This document shows positions 26,001 through 33,529 of a stretch of DNA of 64,000 nt, one piece after another. The notes under the pieces are model-generated. The model was not told the DNA's origin. It saw only the letters and a program-made list of their open reading frames with translations, and ran no database searches. Each line of letters opens with the position of its first letter. The first letter of the stretch is position 1. Position numbers and translations under genes: made by a program. Source of the stretch: Liopterus haemorrhoidalis (taxonomy: Eukaryota > Arthropoda > Insecta > Coleoptera > Dytiscidae); assembly GCA_963971575.1 (NCBI GenBank), contig OZ020616.1, positions 40,018,250 to 40,082,249 of the forward strand, written 5' to 3'.

Positions 26001-26383
26001 TGACAGACGAAACATCACAGTCGTCTCAAAATGTGTTACGACGACGAACTGTTTCCCAGTCGCGTTGGGCAAAAGACAGAGAGCGTGTTGAAATGATTGA
26101 AATGAATGTTGATACAGTTGAAGTACCCCCTTATGAACTTAGAGTGTTTCCCCTTAACGATGAGACTTATGATAAAATGTTAAAAAACATGCCCGATGGA
26201 CATCCATTACCGTATTACTTACAAAAGCAGTTATCCAAAGATTCAGATAATCCAGTGTCACCGTTTAATGAGAGTGTTTGTTCTCCTGTCTCGGATTCAA
26301 CTGAATCTTTTCTTGCAGAAGAGGACCCTAATGATCCTGAATGGGTTGATGTTGAAAGAGTTCGTGATCGTACCAAAAGATAG
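7515..26383 (+). CDS. nsl1: nsl1/KANSL1 orthologue, 3' six coding exons (partial gene)
   Basis: Joined exons 7515-7818, 17963-18266, 20247-20453, 20877-21207, 24444-24528 and 25754-26383 give one open frame of 619 residues ending in TAG. All borders are AG/GT and every phase matches. The product is the C-terminal part of NSL1/KANSL1, the nuclear scaffold of the NSL complex that holds and directs the H4K16 acetyltransferase MOF. Seen: an aromatic/basic helix with [19 protein letters not shown] near residue 20, a C-x-C-x6-C-x2-C cluster at about 153-165, a basic Ser-rich linker, then the PEHE region from about 377 (EILTPKWRVVD) through the last exon, which in the family binds MOF. Human KANSL1 is about 1,100 residues, so roughly the N-terminal half is missing, upstream of the window. 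Base 7515 completes a codon from an unseen exon. Introns are 10.1, 2.0, 0.4, 3.2 and 1.2 kb and full of transposons. Assignment is by recognised family motifs, not a search. Confidence 0.9.
8440..8737. repeat. ACCGACCACCAACAT-family repeat, rearranged copy
   Basis: 8440-8640 is an inverted copy of the 3' part of the repeats at 9365 and 10856 (GACCGACCGCCATCACAAAG), followed in direct orientation by their 5' start TTACCGACCACCAACATATA. Short inverted ends ACCGACC suggest a DNA element. No coding. Confidence 0.6.
8738..9360 (+). repeat. 600-bp dispersed repeat with TTTCTCGAGAAAT motifs, copy a
   Basis: Matches 56175-56830 in inverted orientation over most of its length (TGTTGAAAATCTTGTAGAGG, AAACATGTTAAAATTGTAGT) and 23746-23990 partly. 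It splits the ACCGACC repeat. Includes an (AT)n run near 8930. Confidence 0.65.
9365..9810 (+). repeat. ACCGACCACCAACAT-family repeat, copy 2
   Basis: Starts ACTGACCGCCAACACATATA, has CTCCACGAATTGAGGTCC and a CTGT run, and ends GTGATGGTGGTCGGTCCTGT. About 75% like the copy at 10856. Confidence 0.65.
10856..11355 (+). repeat. ACCGACCACCAACAT-family repeat, copy 3, with (CTGT)n
   Basis: Same order as copy 2 with an expanded CTGT microsatellite at about 10988-11062. The minus-strand frame of RQTD repeats is a microsatellite product and not a gene. Confidence 0.7.
11360..13320. other. intron of nsl1, nothing recognised
   Basis: AT-rich. Contains short GAATAGAATAGAATTTTG duplications near 12308-12345. 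No exon signals in a frame compatible with nsl1. Confidence 0.4.
13328..13482. mobile_element. 155-bp MITE (family CAATTCTGTAA), copy 2
   Basis: Contains AAAAAGTTACTGTGTAGTAA and ends GAGTTACAGAATTGGTCTGA. A Helitron is inserted directly after it. Confidence 0.75.
13484..14230 (+). mobile_element. non-autonomous Helitron
   Basis: Begins TCTTATATATAAAAAC after an A and ends CACGGGTACCCCAGCTAG before a T, fitting the Helitron rules (5' TC, 3' CTAG, insertion between A and T). A short stem GCCGTAGCGAAACACGG lies just before the 3' end. 747 bp with no Rep/helicase, so mobilised in trans if at all. Sits in the first visible nsl1 intron. Confidence 0.7.
14231..15684. other. intron of nsl1, nothing recognised
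   Basis: AT-rich with a slightly GC-richer patch at 15240-15370. No exon or element end that I can support. Confidence 0.4.
15685..15806. mobile_element. short palindromic MITE (family GGTGCAATTCTG), copy 2, inverted
   Basis: Inverse of 521-647: TAAATCTGTAAGCTTGCAGA then ACAACTCCTTAGATACGATC. The right end is eroded. Confidence 0.7.
16029..17174 (+). mobile_element. larger element with the same ends as the GGTGCAATTCTG MITEs
   Basis: Left end GTCAATTCTGTGTAATC, right end (inverted) GGTGCAATTCTGTGTAAC. About 1.15 kb. Contains a short open frame with a start codon at 16222. It may be a deleted parent of the MITEs at 521 and 15685. Confidence 0.5.
16222..16347 (+). pseudogene. short element-encoded frame, 41 residues
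   Basis: [20 protein letters not shown] then [10 protein letters not shown] and a stop. The basic N-terminus followed by a Q-Y-x-x-Y-L helix resembles the start of the small DNA-binding (Myb/SANT-like) second protein of PIF/Harbinger elements. That is inference from a short match. It breaks off early. Confidence 0.3.
17175..17962. other. end of first visible nsl1 intron
   Basis: AT-rich and ends in a 20-base T-rich tract before the acceptor at 17961. Nothing else seen. Confidence 0.5.
17963..18266 (+). CDS. nsl1: nsl1 coding exon B, Cys cluster
   Basis: A long polypyrimidine tract ending CTAG precedes 17963; the donor is GTAATA after 18266. The exon starts in phase 0 ([10 protein letters not shown]) and leaves one base. 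It encodes a basic stretch (RKRKL) and then C-x-C-x6-C-x2-C ([14 protein letters not shown]), a likely small metal-binding knuckle conserved in the family, then a [13 protein letters not shown] block. The ATG at 17981 is an internal Met, not a start. Confidence 0.9.
18776..19821. mobile_element. 1-kb inverted-repeat element in nsl1 intron
   Basis: Left TAATAGACTATATTAGT...GTCACA...GTTGGATTCCTTT, right (inverted) TAATAGACCATATTAGT...GTCACA...GCGGATTCCTTT: about 70 bp of imperfect inverted repeat with AAT/ATT at the outer edge. The interior is AT-rich; the short open frame at 19250 looks random. Confidence 0.6.
20247..20453 (+). CDS. nsl1: nsl1 coding exon C
   Basis: Acceptor TTTTAG and donor GTAAGT. 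Two bases complete an Asp codon from the previous exon, and one base is left at the end. The translation [20 protein letters not shown] continues into a strongly basic, Lys/Arg-rich segment ([19 protein letters not shown]) of a type common in the linker of NSL1 proteins. The same bases are also open on the minus strand, which I treat as a shadow. Confidence 0.85.
20877..21207 (+). CDS. nsl1: nsl1 coding exon D, start of PEHE region
   Basis: Acceptor TTTCAG and donor GTAAGT. Two bases complete a Lys codon; two bases are left. The exon is GC-rich and encodes a basic Ser-rich stretch ([18 protein letters not shown]), an Ala/Glu-rich helix, and then [20 protein letters not shown] and [11 protein letters not shown], where the PEHE region begins. 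The upstream Met in this frame (20825) lies before the acceptor and is not used. Confidence 0.9.
21454..22160 (-). mobile_element. mariner element with catalytic core deleted
   Basis: Ends CGAGGGTTGCTTTTTATATT and, inverted, CAGGGGTTGCCTCATATATT, flanked by TA. The start codon at 21985 lies 175 bp inside the right end, normal for mariner 5' leaders. Length 707 bp against about 1.3 kb for an intact mariner. Another CGAGGGCTAT-like end at 22040 is probably subterminal. Confidence 0.85.
21519..21985 (-). pseudogene. mariner transposase, N-terminal helix-turn-helix fused to C-terminus
   Basis: Minus strand: [40 protein letters not shown] and LKDEFHEGR are the first DNA-binding helix-turn-helix. 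After a frameshift near 21790, [20 protein letters not shown] and [20 protein letters not shown] form the second. [10 protein letters not shown] then joins directly to [19 protein letters not shown] and stop, which is the usual mariner C-terminus. The whole DD34D catalytic stretch, roughly 200 residues, is missing between them. With the frameshift it is a pseudogene. The deletion joins the same frame, so before the frameshift it could have made a DNA-binding, catalytically dead protein. Confidence 0.88.
22396..22561. mobile_element. 155-bp MITE (family CAATTCTGTAA), copy 3
   Basis: Ends CAATTCTGTAAAAAGTTACT and, inverted, CAATTCTGTAACTCTGTTAC. In the fourth visible nsl1 intron. Confidence 0.8.
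22562..23745. other. intron of nsl1, nothing recognised
   Basis: AT-rich, with an A19 run near 23128. No exon or element end seen. Confidence 0.4.
23746..23990 (+). repeat. 600-bp dispersed repeat with TTTCTCGAGAAAT, partial copy c
   Basis: Shares TTTCTGATTTCTCGACATT and AATGTTGAAAATATTGTAGA with 8738-9360, and has several CTCGAGAAA palindromes. Confidence 0.6.
24079..24276. mobile_element. 200-bp MITE (CGGCCAATGACCGAATGG family), copy 1
   Basis: Inverted ends TTCGGCCAATGACCGAATGG / CGATCTTTGGCCGTAACATA, inner part CAACGACCGG / CCAGTCGTTG. Second copy at 28904-29100. It ends 168 bp before nsl1 exon E. Confidence 0.75.
24444..24528 (+). CDS. nsl1: nsl1 coding exon E, PEHE region
   Basis: Acceptor TTCTAG and donor GTAAGT. 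This 85-base exon has one base completing Lys, then 28 codons: [18 protein letters not shown] and on to RTSQDSD. The block ILTPKWR-x-VD across the D/E junction is the hallmark start of the PEHE domain. The exon is too short to appear as an ordinary open reading frame and rests on frame, splice sites and homology together. Confidence 0.9.
24529..25753. other. last nsl1 intron
   Basis: Contains a GTACCTTCTCGGCCCCTTA segment (about 24648-24715) resembling 28298-28365, and at 25605-25686 a repeat (see separate entry). No exon between. Confidence 0.5.
25605..25686 (+). repeat. 80-bp direct repeat in last nsl1 intron, copy 1
   Basis: TATTTCTCATAATAAATCTT then ATAGTACTACTACGATTAAT and GAGAGATAGTCGA; near-identical copy at 28058-28126 downstream of the gene. 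It sits about 70 bp before the last exon. Confidence 0.75.
25754..26383 (+). CDS. nsl1: nsl1 last coding exon, PEHE core and C-terminus
   Basis: Acceptor CCTCAG precedes 25754. The exon starts in phase 0 with GTG as an internal Val codon ([20 protein letters not shown]), not a start. It holds the acidic-to-basic PEHE core with the E-D-x-(S/T)-D-(E/D)-A pattern, a Pro/Ser/Thr-rich low-complexity stretch, then a conserved C-terminal tail ([30 protein letters not shown]) and TAG at 26381. An 80-bp repeat lies immediately upstream in the intron, next to the branch-point region. Confidence 0.92.
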   Translation: MEDVTDDAVSTRHEKSEHEERKKFLSYIKFPLSVGRPRANRRTDSRAESSGANTPDPMSPHTGEPTEPGVSPLTSPPATPLSVTDETSQSSQNVLRRRTVSQSRWAKDRERVEMIEMNVDTVEVPPYELRVFPLNDETYDKMLKNMPDGHPLPYYLQKQLSKDSDNPVSPFNESVCSPVSDSTESFLAEEDPNDPEWVDVERVRDRTKR

Positions 26384-26503
26384 ATAGTGTTGAAAAGACT
26401 TACTTTTAGTGCTCTGCCTTTTCATTTAATCAGGGCTATTTGGACTTCTGTTTTAGTTTAGTCATTGAATATAGAGACTTAACAAGAAACGCCACTGCAT
26501 AGT

Positions 26504-26509
26504 AATAAA
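26504..26509 (+). promoter_or_regulatory. candidate polyadenylation signal for nsl1
   Basis: AATAAA lies 121 bases after the nsl1 stop codon. The region is AT-rich, so chance matches are frequent, and a longer 3' UTR reaching into the hAT-like MITE at 26589 is also possible. Confidence 0.25.
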
Positions 26510-26588
26510 CGTACGAAAAAGCAGGTTTACATTCCTAGCTTTTCAAAGTGTGATCTGTCTTCTCCTCCCCTGTACTTTCCTTCTAAAC

Positions 26589-26895
26589 CAGCATTTCTTA
26601 ACCACCGGTCCATGAAAAATTAAAAAATTTAACCGGTTCCTGAAGAAGTTTGACCCAGCCACAAAAACACTTTAATTTAATTAAACTAATTAATGGTTAT
26701 ATACTTGTTAAAAATATATGATATGCTGTATAAAACTTATGAATTAATTACATATTATACTCATATAAAGTTTAATTATTTCATAATATATAGTTTTATA
26801 TTACCGGGCTGTGAAGTAATAATCAACTTTATCGGGCCTCAAAAAGTTACATAATTTTTTACGGGTTCGTAGTAGAAGAAAGGGTTAAGAAACTG
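26589..26895. mobile_element. hAT-like MITE after nsl1 stop
   Basis: Ends CAGCATTTCTTAACC / GGGTTAAGAAACTG with flanking 8-mers TTCTAAAC and GTATAAAC (6 of 8 equal). 307 bp. It could be transcribed in the nsl1 3' UTR. Confidence 0.6.
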
Positions 26896-27620
26896 GTATA
26901 AACAGCACATATATAAGCAATCCGCTAGAATGGAACATTCGAGTAAGATTTCTATCGCTTCGTTTGCACTACTGAGAACTCTTAGTATTTTTGTTTATAA
27001 ATTATTAATATTCTAATAATAATTATAAATTATTAATAATCTAAAAAGTATATTTGAAACTGTCATGGGTCAACTATTGCCAGTATATCATTAACCTCGA
27101 TGTTGTCAATAGACTCATGCGAGTTTCTTCGAAATTGTTCTTTCTATATTTTAAGATAGTTGTTATAGGTAAGTGTAGTTCGCCAAACCCTAGACCCAGC
27201 TCTACGTGAAATAGTAATATTCGATGTATTACTTTATATTCGTATAGAAAAAAACGGTTTAGTTAGGTACAGATCGATTTTGGTCGGATCAAATTCATTA
27301 TTTGTGAAATGTGGGGTGTTTCTAATGGTTTTGGAAGGAACAAATTTGGCGGTGACCAAAATTTTCTGTTCGGATAGTAGTGAGGCTACTTGCGCCAGGA
27401 AATCTCTTTAATTTAATATGACTTATATCTCTATTATAGTGTATTTACGTTAAGATTATAGTTGCGGAATAATATCACGTGATGCGATGTAGCTACGGTT
27501 TTAATATGAAAATGTGCTCCTCGGTAGTATCACTCAATACATTTTCATATTGTTTGTATTATATTTACACATACAATTGTATGATATAAAGTATAATTTA
27601 ATAACAATAAACATATATTT
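26896..27620. other. intergenic, nothing recognised
   Basis: AT-rich sequence without a supportable feature. Confidence 0.4.
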
Positions 27621-27627
27621 AATGAAG

Positions 27628-27770
27628 AGTTGCTGTGGCTCCGTGGTAAGACGGTTGTCTCCAGAGCACAGAAACGCGGGTTCGATACCTCCCATGCCGA
27701 GATGTACAGAGCTATCAACAAATCTTGTCTGTTATGCAATACTTGACAGAAACATTTAGTTATCAAACTT
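27628..27770 (+). repeat. tRNA-derived SINE candidate
   Basis: TGGCTCCGTGGTAAGACGG (A-box-like) and, 38 bases on, GCGGGTTCGATACCTCCC (B-box). The acceptor stem does not pair well, so a SINE head or tRNA relic rather than a tRNA gene. Confidence 0.5.
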
Positions 27771-28057
27771 ATTTCCAAGGACATGTATACATAGGCGTAC
27801 ATTCTAATTTTATTCCCTTATACGAATTAATTATTAAATGAACACTATTGTTTTTTACACGCCAATGAGTTGTTAACAGGTATTAAGTTAGGAACACATA
27901 TTTTCGTTTTTCCTCGGATGAGTTCGGACAAACGAAGTAATCTGATTGGTTCTTTGTTAAATTGTGATTTTCAGCTGTGAATTAGAATACAGTTTTGATA
28001 TTTTTAAACTCATTGTTTAATGTTATGTAACTGACAAGAAATAATGATCGCACGGTA

Positions 28058-28126
28058 TTTCTCATAATAAATCTTTATTTTTTTATAGTACTACTACGAT
28101 TAATTGAGAGATAGTCGAGTTCTAAG
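28058..28126 (+). repeat. 80-bp direct repeat, copy 2
   Basis: Same sequence as 25605-25686 without about 12 bases of a T-rich stretch. Almost no substitutions, so the duplication is recent or both derive from a young element. Confidence 0.75.
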
Positions 28127-28903
28127 TTTCCCCCACCTCGGATTTGTATCTTCCGATATTGTGTCGGCTCTGGGGCGGACCCCAACCTCTAGTAATTAAT
28201 ACTTAAAATAACTATCTGTTTATACAGGGATAATAAGACCGGTCGAAACGTCATACTGACCATGTGGCTTTCATATCTATGGCCGGCGGTCTAGAAACGG
28301 AGAACTTACCTTCTCTGCCCCAATACGTCTACCTAGGTGTTGGGAACCTATTATTTATTAATTTTTATATATTTAATGAAAACCGAAATGTCAGAACTAG
28401 GCAACCTGTACAGGATTGCCAACTGTTAATCTGCAAAAGACTACGTTCGGATTATACGCTCTTCGGTTACTTAGATATGATAACTAAATATTGCACAACT
28501 ATATTTTAAACGTAAATAAACTTTATTACTGTTATTAGTCATTTGAATTCTCACATTTATGTATCTTTAGGATACTTTTTTGATTATTTATTTATGTTTT
28601 ACATTTTAATATGTTTACGTATTTGTTCATGTTACTTGATTTATCTGTACTATATAATATACAATAAGGAACAAAATTTCTTGTATGTTAGAAGTATATT
28701 TGAAACGGTTCTGATTCTGTATTGTGATTATATTAAATACAAGTTCTTAATGATTATAAAAACAGCAAATCAAAGCTTTCCATATTTCTTTAACACGATT
28801 TTAACCATGACAGATTCAACTTAATTTAACGGGAAAACAAAAAAAATCTATTGTCCAAAGACGGAACTAAATATACCACTAATTCATTTATAATTTCGTA
28901 ATA

Positions 28904-29100
28904 TGTTACGGCCAATGACTGAATGGCGGGCAGTGTTAACAATGGCCGGTCAATGACTGGCATAAAAAAAATAAGCAAACTCCTTTAAGCTTACTTCGAG
29001 CCTTTCGGATTCTGCTATCCTTGATTTTTATTAATTAAACCTGACCTGTCATTGGCCGGTCGTTGTTATCTGCCCGCATTCGGTCATTGCCCGTAACATA
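28904..29100. mobile_element. 200-bp MITE (CGGCCAATGACCGAATGG family), copy 2
   Basis: Ends ATGTTACGGCCAATGACTGA and, inverted, ATGTTACGGGCAATGACCGA; inner GGCCGGTCAATGAC / GTCATTGGCCGG. Better preserved ends than the 24079 copy. Confidence 0.8.
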
Positions 29101-29870
29101 TAGAACCCATGCAAAATAAAATTACAATGTACACCCCCACCGCTAACCACGTACTGTTATTATTTAATGTACGTCCTCTGCCTACCGCTCTCCCCCGTCT
29201 ACAATCGAAGTTATTGCTCGCCGTCAGAAGCTATTGACTTTTATTATTTAAGGGTTAGAATATAAAATTTATTTCCCTCTAAACTGCTTGCTAGGACATC
29301 TATCCCGTAGTCTGTTAACTACGGTGAGAAACTAACACCTCTAATGCAAGATCTGCGTTTATGTTTCTTTTTTGTGTGCGGCTATGTTTGTTAAGTCTCT
29401 ATATTCATTGGTTTAGTGTAATTTAGATTTGTTACTTCGAAATTAACGTGATATAATTAAGTTATGAGTAATTCACTGCACGTTGTAATTAAATTGAGTT
29501 TATTTTGTTTAACATTTTTTTTGAGTTACGAAGTAAGTAAGTATTGTCACATTGGCATTTTGTATTGAACTATTTTGAGTTCTAATTAATTATTATTTTT
29601 TTTTTTGTAAGGAAGTACGTAAAATAACTTGAGTGTATCTCCATTTTGTATTATAATGTGCAATGTATTATTTTTTAACTTTAGTTAAGTTATGTTAGTT
29701 GTATGTGTTGTAATTAAATACTTGAAAATAATGGTTGATTTTTTTTGTCTCGAAAATATTGTAAACAACTTTCGTAATTTCATTTTTCACTTGGTGTTGG
29801 ACTTTGTTGGAAAGATTCAAATTTGAATACATATGTTGAACATAATTGTACTTTTGTAACTTTCTCAACT
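29101..29870. other. intergenic, nothing recognised
   Basis: AT-rich, with a C-rich patch at 29130-29210. No supportable feature. Confidence 0.4.
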
Positions 29871-30529
29871 TTGCCATTATGGCGTGTCTACACTTGAGCG
29901 ACAATCATACAGCATTGTCCCGCTGCAATGTCTTACAAATACTTTGGTTGAGGTCGCAAGTCTTTTCATTGTTGCGAGACGTGTCATTTCGAATCAAAAT
30001 ATCAAATACGGTGTTGGCTGAACGTCATTTGCTTTTACTTATCACCCCTTAGCTTAGATGATTATACAATGATAATGGGGAGAGACCATATCCCAGAATA
30101 AAGGCATAAGCAAATGTCTACCCAGAGATTGAGGTCGCATTGTTGCGCCATTTAGCATTTCAAATAATATCGGACATGGTGTTGACTGTACACTTGTAAA
30201 ACTAATTCAACCTTGAGACATTTTGCGCCGCGCATGCGCATCACTGAAGGAATAAGAGTGTCCTTTCAGGCCGAGTGGTCTGGGTAACGTGTTGGACCTC
30301 CTCCGTTTTAGGCACAGGGACTGGGGTTTGCGATTGTTTCTCATGAACGAGAAATTCGTAGTGATCTCCAATTATAAACTCGACTCTACCAATAATTATT
30401 AGAAACGAAAAACATTAGTTTCTCGACAAAATGAGCAGTACATAATATAGAGATTCAACTGAGTGTAAAGTAAAAATAAAAATATATTGAAAACGGTGTA
30501 TCTATTGTTCAATAACAAAATTAATTAAC

Positions 30530-31167
30530 TATTGACCATATTTTTATAGTTCAAAATTCGGGACGGGAGTTCATAAACGGGGGGGGGGGGGGTAATTATT
30601 CAAATATAATTGTTTAATTTATTTTTTTAATACAAATTATATACAATAAATAATTATAATTTACAATAAATTAAAATTTCCAATCACAGATAATCAACTT
30701 ATATTATTAAAAGGGACATTATTAAAATCACAGTATTTCTTTTCAATGATTTCAAACTATTCATTAAAATTACTCGGTAGAAAACTTTTTATATTTTTTC
30801 GAATTATGGATCTTTTGAATAGGTGTTTTTTGCTTTGAAGCATTTTATAAAAATCCGCACAATTTTCTTCATAATTTAATTTAATCAGTAATATTGCTTT
30901 TAATGTGTCTACATCAAGTTGAGTCTTGTCACTTACCCAAAAGCTGTTCATCAAGGAAAATAACCTTTCGGTAGATTTTTTTTAGTTCAAGTTTTGTAAA
31001 AATAAATTTTAGTTGAAATAAATTTAAAATAGCTATTGAATATAAGAACTTTTTCTAAAGTTCGGGACAGAAAACCCGAATTCGGGACAAATATTTCCTC
31101 TGAAAAAATTGACGCAAAGCGGAAATTCGGGACTGTCCCGGCAAATTCGGGACGTATGGTCACCTTA
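30530..31167 (-). mobile_element. hAT element, internally deleted, perfect 8-bp duplication
   Basis: Flanked on both sides by TAATTAAC (30522-30529 and 31168-31175). Ends TATTGACCATA and, inverted, TAAGGTGACCATA, with subterminal ATTCGGGAC repeats at both sides. 638 bp, with the transposase C-terminus on the minus strand. Confidence 0.85.
30757..30990 (-). pseudogene. hAT transposase C-terminal dimerisation fragment
   Basis: Minus strand: STERLFSLMNSFWVSDKTQL then DVDTLKAILLIKLNYEENCA and DFYKMLQSKK, ending near 30757. (S)-x-E-R-x-F-S-x-M-N...VETLKAILxIKxN is the C-terminal dimerisation region of ZBED-like hAT transposases. The catalytic remainder is absent, so this is a deletion product. 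Confidence 0.8.
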
Positions 31168-31558
31168 TAATTAACCCATTCATTTACTTTATATACATAA
31201 TGTTATACAAAGTCAAAAGACAAAATACAGTATACCCAGCACAAAACGCGTGCTCCTTTTTAATATATCCTCGCTGTACCAGTCCAACACAGTCGAATAT
31301 GCGATTACGTGGATAAAGTGCTGGCTAGAGGGCCATTCATGGTACTTTACGTGTTTTTTTTTAGGCACTTGCCTTTATAAATTATATAATTTTCTCGATT
31401 ACATTCTATAAAAAGAATCTGTTAATAACTATTTAATTTTCGTCTCGATTCAGTCCCTGATAAAAACATTGCTTATAATCCATTCACGATGATTGCTCAT
31501 CTAATTAGGCCATGATTTTTTTTCTTTTTTTGTTAAGTTATGAAAAAAATTACATCAA

Positions 31559-32026
31559 TTATAAGCTATTCCAAACGTTTAAGCGGAACTAACTGGGATT
31601 TTCATTTTTCTAAGTTATGAGCTCTCTGTAAGGTTTGAAGAGGGCTTTTGCTAAACAAAATTATCAAAAGCCTCACTTAAACGGTAAAAGTAACAAAATC
31701 TAGTTCCGCTTAAACCATAAACAGACTATAAATATATTGCCAATGTTGCCGAATGAATATTTCTTATAGACTGTAACATGAATGATTTTTTAGAATTAAA
31801 ATTGAATTATTTTATTTTTTATGATTTTAATTTTCAATTATGTATAGCCTGTTTGTTTGGTTTTAGCGGAACTAGATTTTCATATCTAGTAACTTTTACC
31901 GATTTAGTGAGATTTTTGATCATTTTGCTTAGCAAAAGCTCACTTCAATCGTTAAAAAGACAGCTCAGGACAACTCAGAAAAATTAAATTTCGTTAGTTC
32001 CGCTTAAACTTTTGGAATAGCTTATA
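31559..32026. mobile_element. inverted-repeat element (GCTATTCCAAACGTTTAAGC family), copy 1
   Basis: Ends ATAAGCTATTCCAAACGTTT AAGCGG (in two pieces) and, inverted, ATAAGCTATTCCAAAAGTTT AAGCGG. Inner copies of TAGTTCCGCTTAAAC near 31700 and 31860 show subterminal repeats. About 468 bp, non-coding. Confidence 0.75.
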
Positions 32027-32617
32027 GTTACATTTCGTGGCTACCAACAAAAATGCCACCTGAACATGGCTTAGTCAAATGAGAAACATCGCGAATAGAT
32101 TATATATGTCTGATATGCGTTTACTATAATTCATTTATTAGCTTCGTGTGGAACTAGATTTGAAATCTAATGACTTTTAATGATTGAATGAGACTTTGAG
32201 GCCGATTGTTTATAATTTACTTAATCGTTTAGCCTTTGTTAAGTGTCAAGCTGTGTTTGAGTTCGAGTCTCTTCTAAAGTTACGGTAATTTTTACCATAA
32301 CTCGTTCCATTTATTTCTCTTCTTCGTCAAAGCTTTAGCGTTCCTCCAATCGATTCAATTTTTTTTTTCAACCGCTTTCGTTTTTCGCCCATGCTTTCCT
32401 TGGCCTTCCTCTGCGATTTCACCTGAATGTTCTTGCTTCTATGACTTTTTATTTCCCTGTTATTATTCCTCCTATTTACACGTCGATACCACCGTAGTTA
32501 TCCTATTTCAAAGCTTTTATCGATTATTTTTAACATTGTAAATCGGGTTTTATAAAACAATTTAGGTTAAAATGTCAGTTTTATTAAAGATTGATTTTTA
32601 GATATTAAATAAAATAT

Positions 32618-33012
32618 TATAGGCTATTCCAAACGTTTAGGCGGAACTAGATTTTGGAATCTAGTAATTTTTATCTATTAATTCGGACTTATGGTCATTT
32701 TGTTTAATCTTTGTAAATCATACTCACATTGCAAATTCTAGATTAAATTGATTTTCATTATAAAATGTCATTTTCATTGCATTTGATTTTTTTGTTATAA
32801 TAATAAATTCCCATTGAATTATTTTTTTGTCTGCAAAATGTGGAAAAATGTATTAAATTTTTTGACATGTCATTTGTTTCCATGGTTTCACTGTTGGAAT
32901 TTAAAATTTTCACATACCAAACCTGAAACATGAAATAATTCAAGCATGGTCCCTTTTCGTGACAACCAAAAAGAACGAAATTTCCATTTAGTTCCGCCTA
33001 ATCGTTTTCCGC
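32618..33012. mobile_element. inverted-repeat element (GCTATTCCAAACGTTTAAGC family), copy 2
   Basis: Left GGCTATTCCAAACGTTTAGG then CGGAACTAGA; right TAGTTCCGCCTAATCG. The right end is diverged. A third partial copy (TGGAACTAGATTTGAAATCT) is near 32150. Confidence 0.6.
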
Positions 33013-33529
33013 CGAATCATTTTTTATGGTAGTCTACCAGATATATTTTTCGGGGAATCCTCTTTGAAATCAAATGAAATGAGATAGCGATACTCAATTC
33101 AGGAGTTAAATTAAATAAACAAATCTCAATAATCATTAGATAATTTGGTTTAGTAATAACACATTTTCATATTTTATTAAATATTAATAAATATTATGTG
33201 CTTAACTTTATTATTATTATTATTTTTAATGAAATATCCCCCCCCCCCCTTGGGTGCGCCACTATTGAAATCATATTTCCCGTTAGTTTGTTCTTACAAA
33301 AGTGAAAACAGTATACTATGTAGTTCCGCTCTAAGCTAATAGATGAACTATATACACACAGTTGTCAGAAATTTTAACTTGATATCATTTGTGGCACTGT
33401 AAAATTTTCTCTATTTGGTTGGAAATACGGCACTAGGTGCATAAAGATGCGCGCCACGAAAGTGTTAGTCGCTCAACACTGACGCGTGACTCTGATGTTT
33501 TCTCGGTGTAGACACGGCATTAGATTACT

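Larger units (their letters stand above)
29873..33525. mobile_element. possible large inverted-repeat element carrying nested insertions
   Basis: ATTATGGCGTGTCTACACTTGAG at the left (shown in part: GGCGTGTCTACACTTGAGCG) and, inverted at the right, ATGCCGTGTCTACACCGAG. Between them lie the hAT at 30530 and two GGCTATTCCAAACG elements. Only about 20 bp of end match, so tentative. Confidence 0.3.

Noticed and set aside
25863..26072. Minus-strand frame inside the last nsl1 exon
   Set aside because: Shadow; no domain recognised.
27630..27700. tRNA gene
   Set aside because: A and B boxes are present but the acceptor stem does not close and there is no clean anticodon arm.
28543..28824. Hydrophobic 93-codon frame
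   Set aside because: AT-rich random frame of Tyr/Leu/Ile codons; no domain and no splice context.
30268..30340. tRNA/SINE head (GGCCGAGTGGTCTGGGTAAC)
   Set aside because: A-box-like only; the B-box position GGGGTTTGCGATTG is too degenerate.
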